Positions 33,979-40,870 of a DNA stretch of 64,000 nt are shown here, piece after piece. The first letter of the stretch is position 1. Each line of letters opens with the position of its first letter. Under the pieces are notes generated by a model. It was not told the origin of the DNA and searched no databases. It saw nothing but the letters and a program-made list of their open reading frames with translations. The DNA is from JBFMFH01 sp040752275 (lineage in GTDB: Bacteria > Acidobacteriota > Vicinamibacteria > Vicinamibacterales > JAKQTR01). Where the stretch lies: assembly GCA_040752275.1 (NCBI GenBank), contig JBFMFH010000017.1, forward strand, positions 1 through 64,000, given 5' to 3'. The translations under genes and the position numbers were made by a program.

Positions 33979-35148
33979 TCACGGGGTCGTGCGTTCGGTG
34001 ATCGCCCAGCCGCGCCTTCGTCCTTCGCTGACGATGAGTTCTCCCGGGACGCGTTCGACGGCGACGACGCCCGCAGGCAATCGCCGCCTCACGGCGAGTC
34101 CGGCGATGATGGCCGCGTGCCACCCCGTGAGGCGCTGCATCGCCGTGAAGCCCGTGACCTCGTCGTATCGATCAACGAGTTCGATCGTCACCGAAGCCGC
34201 CCTCTGCCTGCGCATGCCGGACGCAGTCACCCGCATCACGCACACATCGCGCACCAGCGTGCCGGCCGAACCGATTCGGGGTTCGAGCAGCGCGTGGAAG
34301 AGGTCACGTGGCACGACGTCCACGTCACCGGCCCTCACGCGTTCGAGCCCGAGCAGGCCGAGTTCCTGATAGGCCTTGAAGCGTGCGCAGTGTCCCGGGT
34401 AGCGCAGCGTCTTGTTTTCGAGGCGGTCCAGCCTTCCCTGCCAGGTCCACGGAGCGGTTGACAGGCCGCCGGAGGTGACGAAGGCCTCGAGACGGCCCAC
34501 GGGTGGGGCGAACTCGAGTTCTTCGAGGTCGGCAAAGCAGGGCACGGCGGTGACCTGCCCGTTTCGCAGGAAGTGCGCGGCGCCGTCGTACTCGTTTGTC
34601 AGACCGCTCATCGCAAAGGTCGACTGGAAGTCCCACGGCGGGTTCGGGTGCTGCGGCAGACCGCCATCCCAGATGCGGACCTCACGCGGCTCGTCCAGTT
34701 GGGCCATCGTGTACGCGGCAAGAGAGACGTTGAGCCCTGGCCCCATGCCGCAGTCGGGGACGATTGTGGCACCGCGTGATCGCGCCACGGCATCGAAGGC
34801 ATGTTGGGACCGCACGATATCGGTGTTGCCGCCGAGGTCGCACAGATGAACGCCGAACTCAGCCGCGATGCGCGTAAGGCCCAGGTTGACCCCGTAGTGG
34901 GCCGCACTCAGGATCGCGTCGGCGCCCCGGACGAGGCTGGCCATCCTCGTCCCGTCGCGTGCATCCCCCTGCTGGGCGCTCGCGATGTTGCGACCCGTGA
35001 GCCGGTTGGTTGCGGCGGCCGCCTGCCGCGCGTTCTCCTCGCTGGCATCGACGAAGAGCAGGTGCCGGGCCTCACCGAGAACGGCGAGATCGTATGCCGC
35101 CGCCACACCCTGGCGGCCTGCTCCAATGACGACATAGGTATAGGACAT
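33979..35148 (-). CDS. Saccharopine dehydrogenase-like NAD(P)-binding oxidoreductase
   Basis: 389 residues from the ATG at 35148 (MSYTYVVIGAGRQGVAAAYDLA), which has GGGGGTGAGC upstream; a start six codons earlier is possible. The Rossmann motif GAGRQGVA is followed by VDASEENARQAA. The saccharopine/lysine-6-dehydrogenase fold continues with SAAHYGVNLGLTRIAAEFGVHLCDLGGNTDIV and VPDCGMGPGLN. GGLPQHPNPPWDFQSTFAMSGLTNEY is the conserved substrate region. Likely oxidises an amino acid (lysine or a related compound) or its saccharopine-type conjugate; the exact substrate is inference. It precedes tag by 46 nt on the same strand. Confidence 0.82.
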   Translation of the reverse strand: MSYTYVVIGAGRQGVAAAYDLAVLGEARHLLFVDASEENARQAAAATNRLTGRNIASAQQGDARDGTRMASLVRGADAILSAAHYGVNLGLTRIAAEFGVHLCDLGGNTDIVRSQHAFDAVARSRGATIVPDCGMGPGLNVSLAAYTMAQLDEPREVRIWDGGLPQHPNPPWDFQSTFAMSGLTNEYDGAAHFLRNGQVTAVPCFADLEELEFAPPVGRLEAFVTSGGLSTAPWTWQGRLDRLENKTLRYPGHCARFKAYQELGLLGLERVRAGDVDVVPRDLFHALLEPRIGSAGTLVRDVCVMRVTASGMRRQRAASVTIELVDRYDEVTGFTAMQRLTGWHAAIIAGLAVRRRLPAGVVAVERVPGELIVSEGRRRGWAITERTTP

Positions 35149-35164
35149 GCTCACCCCCGGGAAC

Positions 35165-35194
35165 ACTCCCGCTCACCCGCTCACGAGCGGGAGT
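35165..35194. repeat. Inverted repeat, 10-bp perfect arms
   Basis: ACTCCCGCTC and GAGCGGGAGT with a 10-nt loop, 17 nt upstream of the saccharopine-dehydrogenase-like start. A second, shorter copy follows at 35217-35238. It could be an operator pair or a terminator of the acyl-CoA dehydrogenase message. Confidence 0.7.
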
Positions 35195-35216
35195 AGACCG
35201 TAATCACTCCGGGATC

Positions 35217-35238
35217 ACTCCCGTTGTAGAGCGGGAGT
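35217..35238. repeat. Inverted repeat, 7-bp perfect arms (second copy)
   Basis: ACTCCCG and CGGGAGT separated by 8 nt, repeating the outer part of the 35165-35194 hairpin. Further GGGAGTG-like or ACTCC half sites are interspersed. No T-run is present. Confidence 0.65.
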
Positions 35239-35396
35239 GCTTTGGAGAGAGAGTGCCCGGAGGTCACAGGCCGGCGCTGAGGGTGCAGAGTCGCCCGGGA
35301 GTCCACCGCGCGCGGTGCCGGGCGTCTGCCATGTCCGTTCGCATCGTTGGAGTCAACGGTCTACCCGCCTGTGGACCGCGCCGTCCCCCCACAGCG

Positions 35397-37601
35397 TTAC
35401 CTCCCTCGCAAGGGGTAGCTGGGTTCGTCGGGAATGACGATCCGGGTGAGGGCGTCGGCCGCGCGGTCCTTTGCGAGACGTGAGCCGGTCAGGCACCCGT
35501 CCAGCTTGCCTCGCATCCGCAGGAAGGGCTCGAGCCCGGCGGTGGACGCACACGGACCGGCCTTGGCCGGGTGGGTTCCATCCGTTTCGATGACATCGCT
35601 GTAGAAACGGGCCGTGGCCCCGATGCCGGGAATGAGCTCGTCCAGACCCTCCAGCTCATCTGCCACGAAGCACGACGCACACCCGGCCTCATCCCACGCG
35701 GGATGACGGCGATACCCGAAGATGAGTTCAGCGCAAATGCGCCCGACCTCGCTCGAGGCGCGGGCCGACTGCACGTGGCAGAGGTCGGTCATGAGCGCAA
35801 GCAGTCCGGAGCGCGGCGTCCCCGTCGCTTCGCCGGCCAGACTCGCACGTTCGAGTTCCAGGACGTCGAGCGTCTGCTGGCGGGCGGCGAGCATCCAGCT
35901 CAAGCCGTCCGCGAGGGCGAAACTGACGGCCTGCCGCGAGCCCTGGTAGAGCTTCCGCCCGTCGGCATCCGTCGCCCGCTGCAGATACCGCAGCACCCAG
36001 AGCCACATCTGCATGGCCGAGGCGAGCGTGCAGGCGCCAGTGCCGGGCCGGTCCGACGCGATCAGTCGCATGTCGGCGGCCCAACTCCGGAACTGCGTCA
36101 GGAACAGCTCGCCGGTCATGGTGCTGGCAAGCTGCGCCCGATGTACGGCTTCCGGCCCCTCGTAGGTCGCCTCGAGCTGCGTATCCATCCACTTGTAGCC
36201 GAGGAAGCCGGGGCAGTCCTCGGTGATGCCGAAACCGCCCATCAAACTGACCGCCTCGCGCATCATGGCCGCGCCGTGGCCCGTGTTCCACAGCTTGACC
36301 GCGGGCCCGACCACATCGGCCACGGCGTCGAGGAGCACAAACTCGACGAGGGGGTTCCGCGCCAGCTCCTGGTGCCTCGCCTGGTTGCGCCTCTCGGGCG
36401 GCCGCGCGCACTCGCTCAGGTATTCGAACGCGTCGCGCTCGACCTTCGCCAGCGCCCGCGCCTCGCCTCGCCCGCGTCCGATCCCCTGACCGGCGAGGGC
36501 TGCGTCCTTCTTCCGTGCGAGCGGATCCAGCCGATCGAACAGCCGTACCGCCTCGAAGCCGATCGCGGCCGCGGCTTCGCCCGCCGCCCAGACATCGACG
36601 ACGCGGTGCAGCACGTCCTCACGCTGCTGCAGTCCCAGCTCGTGGCGCGGCGAGCCCGGTTCGACCGCATCGCTGCCGCGGAACCGGTGGCGGTGGTAAC
36701 GGATGAGAGGCTCGATGGCGGACAGCAGCTTGGCCGCGGTCATCAAGCCGACGACGGGCCTGGTCCGCCGGAAGATCGCGTCGATCACCTCGAGGTGGGA
36801 GCACGCCGGTACGATCGTGCCGGCGCTGATCGTGTACCCTCCCACGATTCGGCTGGCCGGCACACGAAGGCTGAAGATGGGATCGCGTGTCGACGACAGC
36901 TGTTGCACCAGCTTCCGGGCCGTGGCACCTCGATCGAACACGCCCGCGTCGCTCTCGTCCAGGATGACCAGACAGCTGCCTTTGATACGTGGGTCTGCCG
37001 AGTCGACGGCTGCGGTGACGAAGTCGGCTGCGTCCATACCCGTGATGTAGCGTCCGCGCTTGTCAATCTGCAGGATTGGCTCCTGGCCGTCATTCCACTC
37101 GGCGACGCGCGCCTTGCCCCCGAGCAGGGCCGTTTCGACGCCTGCATACGGAAGGGGCTCGGTGAGGGCGAATGCGCCTCGCCGGGGCCGGGCCTGCCCT
37201 CCCGACTGCGAAGGTCCGGCGACCCGCAGGTAGGTCTCGCGCTGTTCGCGTGTGCCCTGCTGGGCGATGGGCAGCAGCGCCAGGACCCCGGCGAGGTTCG
37301 ATGTCGCCGCGCCGGCGTCGACCCACGCCAGTTCGAACGCGACCAGGCCGAGCGCCAGGTTGTCCGACGCCCCGGTCTCGCCGCCGAGACCCACTCGACT
37401 CAGACCCGCCTCGTCGAAGGCCTCCAACAGGTCCGCCTTCTCTCTCGTCCACTCGAGCGAGTGGCGCCCCCCTGCCGCAACCAACCTCGCGACGGGCCCG
37501 CGCGCAACTGCCCTCGCGGTCTCGATCAGCTTCTGCAGGTCGGGACGGTCGGCAAGTCGCCACAGGACCTGTCGGACGTCGTCACCAGGCAAGGTCAGCA
37601 T
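35397..37601 (-). CDS. Acyl-CoA dehydrogenase family protein (long form)
   Basis: 734 residues, much longer than the usual ~380-600. The ATG at 37601 begins MLTLPGDDVRQVL. The core ACAD features are RGAFALTEP for the FAD-contacting strand, the mid-domain TRDPIFSLRVPASRIVGGYTIS, and the helical domain with a GYKWMDTQLEATYEGPEAVHRAQLASTMTGELFL stretch. In that stretch the Glu of TYEGPEAVH sits where the catalytic base or active-site loop is expected. AVSLMGGFGITEDCPGFL is the characteristic GG-G motif. The extra C-terminal ~200 residues are helical. It probably oxidises an acyl-CoA; chain length unknown. It stands alone on the minus strand with heptamer repeats upstream. Confidence 0.83.
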   Translation of the reverse strand: MLTLPGDDVRQVLWRLADRPDLQKLIETARAVARGPVARLVAAGGRHSLEWTREKADLLEAFDEAGLSRVGLGGETGASDNLALGLVAFELAWVDAGAATSNLAGVLALLPIAQQGTREQRETYLRVAGPSQSGGQARPRRGAFALTEPLPYAGVETALLGGKARVAEWNDGQEPILQIDKRGRYITGMDAADFVTAAVDSADPRIKGSCLVILDESDAGVFDRGATARKLVQQLSSTRDPIFSLRVPASRIVGGYTISAGTIVPACSHLEVIDAIFRRTRPVVGLMTAAKLLSAIEPLIRYHRHRFRGSDAVEPGSPRHELGLQQREDVLHRVVDVWAAGEAAAAIGFEAVRLFDRLDPLARKKDAALAGQGIGRGRGEARALAKVERDAFEYLSECARPPERRNQARHQELARNPLVEFVLLDAVADVVGPAVKLWNTGHGAAMMREAVSLMGGFGITEDCPGFLGYKWMDTQLEATYEGPEAVHRAQLASTMTGELFLTQFRSWAADMRLIASDRPGTGACTLASAMQMWLWVLRYLQRATDADGRKLYQGSRQAVSFALADGLSWMLAARQQTLDVLELERASLAGEATGTPRSGLLALMTDLCHVQSARASSEVGRICAELIFGYRRHPAWDEAGCASCFVADELEGLDELIPGIGATARFYSDVIETDGTHPAKAGPCASTAGLEPFLRMRGKLDGCLTGSRLAKDRAADALTRIVIPDEPSYPLRGR

Positions 37602-37710
37602 TCGGACAGTCCTTTCTGGCCAGGGTCGGGCGGGCGTGGACGTCTGGCAGAAGTCCTTCAAGTACCCCTGTTCGGAGAGGTTTGTCAATGGGAGGAGCAG
37701 GGATCGGTAA

Positions 37711-37738
37711 GGGACCAGGGACCAGGGACCGCGGACCG
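37711..37738. repeat. Tandem heptamer array, GGGACCA/GGGACCG/CGGACCG
   Basis: Four 7-bp units, the first two identical and the last two diverged, upstream of the acyl-CoA dehydrogenase start. The unit is the reverse complement of a variant in the array at 39104-39145. Confidence 0.8.
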
Positions 37739-37834
37739 GATGCGCCCAGTCCCCGTCCGGGGCCCGGGCAAGCAAACAGCGCACGAGCGATACCGGGGCC
37801 GACGGTTCTATCTGCCGCGAACCTCGTCGGCCCG

Positions 37835-37954
37835 CTAGTGGCGGCGTGCGACGATCTCCAGCACCTCGGTGCGGTTCCCGAGGCGTGCCGCCCACACGGC
37901 CGCATGGCCTCGGACGTTGTTCCTGATCCCCAGCTCGGAGACGGGCCAGTGTCA
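37835..37954 (-). pseudogene. Possible ankyrin-repeat gene remnant
   Basis: A 38-codon open stretch between stops on the minus strand encodes NNVRGHAAVWAARLGN and RTEVLEIVARR. These read like one ankyrin repeat (N-x-RG-x-A-xx-AA-xx-G-x-xEVL-xx). There is no start codon, no second repeat and no supporting frame on either side, so it is at best a relic. Confidence 0.3.
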
Positions 37955-38078
37955 GCTGCTGGTCGGCCCGCATCACGACGGAAGCGCCGTTGGCGGGGAC
38001 GAGATTTGGATTTCTCGCGGTGACGGTGTAACGTGAGGCCGCCGCCCCCGGGCGGATTGACCGAGGAGGACACAATCG

Positions 38079-39065
38079 ATGGCCCCAGACGTGACCAGGC
38101 GTGAGTTCGTGAAGATCGGCGTGGCTGGCGCCGCGGCGCTTGCGGTGACGCCCCCACTCGGCGCGGCGCCCCCGATGCCCGAGAGGCCGTTCGGCAAGAC
38201 CGGGCACGCCGTCCGGTTGTTCAGCCTCGGCGGCCAGGCCACGCTCGAGAGGCCCGGTACACGCGACGTGTCGGTGGCCATCATCAACCGGGCCATCGAT
38301 CTCGGCGTCAACTACATCGACACAGCCGCGGCGTACGGCCGCGGCATCAGCCAGACCTACATCGGCGAGGTGATGGCGACTCGCCGCAAGGACGTGTTCC
38401 TCGCCACGAAGACACGCAACCGCGAACGCGACGGTGCGCTCCGGGATCTCGAGCAAAGCCTCAAGCTGCTGCAGACCGATCATGTGGATCTCTGGCAGAA
38501 CCACAACGTGATGCGCGACGAAGAGGTCGAGCAGATCCTCGGCAAAGGCGGCGCCCTCGAGGCGATGCTGCAGGCCCGCGATCAGAAGATGATCCGGTTC
38601 ATCGGCATCACCGGGCACTTCGATCCCGCCGTCCTTGCCAAGGCCATCGAACGCTATGCGTTCGACACGGTGCTCATGGCCCTGAATCCGGCGGACAAGC
38701 ACCGGCTGTCGTTTATCGACGGCCTGCTGCCTCTCGCGAACAGGAAGGGCATGGGCGTCATCGGCATGAAGATCCCGGCGCGCGGGAGGCTCTTCCGTGA
38801 AGGCGGCGTGACCGCCATGAAGGACGCCATGCGCTACGCCATGACCCTGCCGGTGAGCACGGTCATCGTCGGCTGCGACACCGTCGCACAGCTCGAGGAG
38901 AACGTGGCGATCGCGCGGGATTTCGCGCCGATGACACCCGCGGACATGGCCCGGCTCGAGGGACTGACAGCCGCCTATGAAACGGAGGCGGCGTTCTACA
39001 AGAAGGACGCGGCCGGATTCGCGCGCCGCGGCGACGACACGCAGGATCCGGACTTCGGCGCGTAG
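38079..39065 (+). CDS. Tat-exported aldo/keto reductase
   Basis: 328 residues. The twin-arginine signal TRREFVKIGVAGAAALAV (about 6-23) points to export. The AKR fold starts at MPERPFGKTGHAVRLFSLGGQ. Catalytic tetrad candidates are Asp and Tyr in DTAAAYGRG (about 86-94), Lys in FLATKT (about 110), and His in LWQNHNV (about 138). A C-terminal helix pair includes STVIVGCDTVAQLEENVAIA. The start has a GAGGAGGA site. NAD(P)H as cofactor in the periplasm would be unusual, as for other Tat-exported AKRs of this group; the function is unclear. Confidence 0.85.
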   Translation: MAPDVTRREFVKIGVAGAAALAVTPPLGAAPPMPERPFGKTGHAVRLFSLGGQATLERPGTRDVSVAIINRAIDLGVNYIDTAAAYGRGISQTYIGEVMATRRKDVFLATKTRNRERDGALRDLEQSLKLLQTDHVDLWQNHNVMRDEEVEQILGKGGALEAMLQARDQKMIRFIGITGHFDPAVLAKAIERYAFDTVLMALNPADKHRLSFIDGLLPLANRKGMGVIGMKIPARGRLFREGGVTAMKDAMRYAMTLPVSTVIVGCDTVAQLEENVAIARDFAPMTPADMARLEGLTAAYETEAAFYKKDAAGFARRGDDTQDPDFGA

Positions 39066-39103
39066 CCGGCGCAGGGGCATCGGTGGTCATGCGAGCTTCC
39101 AAT

Positions 39104-39145
39104 CCCGGTCCCCGGTCCCTGGTCCCCGGTCCCCGGTCCCTGCTC
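39104..39145. repeat. Tandem heptamer array, 6 units of CCCGGTC/CCTGGTC
   Basis: Four perfect CCCGGTC units plus CCTGGTC and a decayed CCTGCTC. It lies between the aldo/keto reductase stop and the YbjQ-type start, ending 12 nt before that ATG, so it probably reaches into the ribosome-binding region. Confidence 0.9.
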
Positions 39146-39157
39146 TGAGGTGCTGCC

Positions 39158-39616
39158 ATGAACTGCCAGCGTTGCGGGAAGGACTACCCCTCCAGCTACT
39201 ACTTCGCCGTCGACGGTGTGTGCCGCGAGTGCTTCGGGAAGCTCTCTGCCGAGGAACAGGCTGCAGCACGCCGTCCAACAGGCATTGCCCAGATGACCAC
39301 GACGGCGTTCACGATCGACGGGTACCGCGTCGCAAAGTCCCTCGGAGTTGTGCGCGGGATCACCGTGCGGTCGCGGTCCGTGATCGGCACGATTGGCGCC
39401 GCGCTGCAGACCATCGTAGGCGGCGAGATCACGCTATTCACCGAACTGTGCGAGCGCACGCGGCAGGAGGCGTTTACGCAGATGACGACCCACGCCCGCG
39501 AGATGGGCGCCAACGCGGTCATCGGTGTGCGCTACGATGCCAACGAAGTCATGGATGGCGTCACCGAGGTCCTCTGCTACGGAACGGCCGTCGTCGTCGA
39601 GCCTGCACGGGTGTAG
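39158..39616 (+). CDS. YbjQ/UPF0145-type protein with N-terminal zinc ribbon
   Basis: 152 residues. The N-terminal ribbon has two CxxC pairs (CQRCGKDY and CRECFGK, about 3-6 and 22-25). The YbjQ domain follows: TTTAFTIDGYRVAKSLGVVRGITVRSRS, an oligomerisation segment IGAALQTIVGGEITLFTELCERTRQEAFTQM, and AREMGANAVIGVRYDANEV. The family forms pentameric rings of unknown function, sometimes described as heavy-metal binding. The start is the first ATG after the heptamer array. Confidence 0.85.
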   Translation: MNCQRCGKDYPSSYYFAVDGVCRECFGKLSAEEQAAARRPTGIAQMTTTAFTIDGYRVAKSLGVVRGITVRSRSVIGTIGAALQTIVGGEITLFTELCERTRQEAFTQMTTHAREMGANAVIGVRYDANEVMDGVTEVLCYGTAVVVEPARV

Positions 39617-39802
39617 GCCCGGCGCCAGCCAAGGCTGTGACCCAACGAGGCGCAGCCGCGCCCGCACGTGCTCGACAGGCTCAGGTGGAGCCTCGCGAAT
39701 GAAGGCCTGCGCCGGGAACCGAGGCCGGCAGAAGCCCGCGGTTCTGGGTGAATGTGTGTGGTACCGACGTGTGTTGAGCGTCATCCAAGGAGTCGCACCT
39801 TC

Positions 39803-40807
39803 ATGAAGGCGATCGTACTCTCCGAACTTGGAGGCCCCGAGAAGCTGACGCTGCAGGAAGTGCCGGACCCAACGCCGGGTCCCGGCGAGGTCATGGTCAG
39901 CTTGAAGGCGGCCGCCCTCAATCACCGTGACGCGTGGATCCGTCAGGGTCTGTATGCCGGGATCAAGCTGCCTGTCATTCTGGGATCTGATGGCGCCGGC
40001 GTGGTGGAGCGTGTCGGCGATGGAGTCGATCGGAGTCTCGCTGGAACGGATGTCGTCATCAACCCCAGCCTCGATTGGGGCAGCGACGACCGTGTGCAGG
40101 GCGGCACGTACCGGATTCTCGGTCTGCCCGACGATGGAACGTATGCCGAGATGGTGAAGGTCCCGGCCGCGAACGTCGTCGCGAAGCCCGGGTCGTTATC
40201 GTGGGAAGAGGCAGCAGCGATCCCTCTGGGCGGCCTGACGGCGTACCGCGCGGTGGTGACCAGGGCGCGCGTGCAGCCTGGCGAGTCGGTCCTCGTGACT
40301 GGCATCGGCGGAGGCGTGGCCACGCTCGCGATGATCATCGCTCGGCACATCGGCGCGCGGGTGTTCGTCACCTCCGGCCACGACGGGAAGATCGACCGGG
40401 CCGTGAGCATGGGAGCGGCCGCTGGTGTGAACTACCGGAGCGAGGGTTGGGGGAGAGCGCTGCTGGCGGTGTGTCCCGGTGGCCCGGATGTGCTCATCGA
40501 CAGCGCCGGACGCGACGCGTGGCCGACGCTCATCGAGATCGCCAGGCCCGGCGCTCGGCTGGTGACCTTCGGCGCGACGACCGGCTCGGAGGCGACGGTG
40601 GAAGTTCGCCGCGTGTTCTGGAAGCAGCTGTCCGTCCTCGGGACGACGATGGGCACGCCGGCCGAGTTCGCGGCGATGGTGCGGTTGTTTGCCGGTGGCC
40701 CGAAGCCGGTCATCGACAGCGTCTTCCCGCTGGCCGAGGCCGCCGCGTCGCACCACCGGATGGATCAGGCGGACCAGTTCGGAAAGATCGTGCTGCGAAT
40801 CCAGTAG
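39803..40807 (+). CDS. Medium-chain dehydrogenase/reductase, zinc-less (quinone oxidoreductase-like)
   Basis: 334 residues from the ATG at 39803 (MKAIVLSELGGPEKLTLQEVPDP). The MDR fold is clear: ALNHRDAWIRQGLY, ILGSDGAGVVERVGDGVD, and the cofactor-binding GIGGGVATLAMIIA. The four structural cysteines and the catalytic Cys/His zinc ligands of alcohol dehydrogenases are missing, so it belongs with the zinc-free NADPH:quinone or enoyl reductase group. It lies on the plus strand after the YbjQ gene with a 186-nt gap that contains part of a dispersed repeat. Substrate unknown. Confidence 0.87.
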   Translation: MKAIVLSELGGPEKLTLQEVPDPTPGPGEVMVSLKAAALNHRDAWIRQGLYAGIKLPVILGSDGAGVVERVGDGVDRSLAGTDVVINPSLDWGSDDRVQGGTYRILGLPDDGTYAEMVKVPAANVVAKPGSLSWEEAAAIPLGGLTAYRAVVTRARVQPGESVLVTGIGGGVATLAMIIARHIGARVFVTSGHDGKIDRAVSMGAAAGVNYRSEGWGRALLAVCPGGPDVLIDSAGRDAWPTLIEIARPGARLVTFGATTGSEATVEVRRVFWKQLSVLGTTMGTPAEFAAMVRLFAGGPKPVIDSVFPLAEAAASHHRMDQADQFGKIVLRIQ

Positions 40808-40870
40808 GGACCGGGGCTTCGTCCGAATGGGGCGGGTCAGGGCGCCATGGGACGAGGCTGCCCCGGCCTG

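Larger units (their letters stand above)
37602..38078. other. Gene-poor interval of 477 bp
   Basis: This interval separates the divergent acyl-CoA dehydrogenase and aldo/keto reductase genes. It contains a heptamer array (37711-37738) and a short ankyrin-like remnant (37835-37954). Just before 38079 there is a good GAGGAGGA ribosome binding site. No complete gene is visible. Confidence 0.6.

Noticed and set aside
35571..37838. 755-codon open frame opposite the acyl-CoA dehydrogenase
   Set aside because: Same high-GC shadow effect; the minus-strand protein shows clear ACAD motifs throughout.
39803..40807. Zinc alcohol dehydrogenase
   Set aside because: The structural cysteine quartet and catalytic zinc ligands are absent, so it was called a zinc-less MDR protein.
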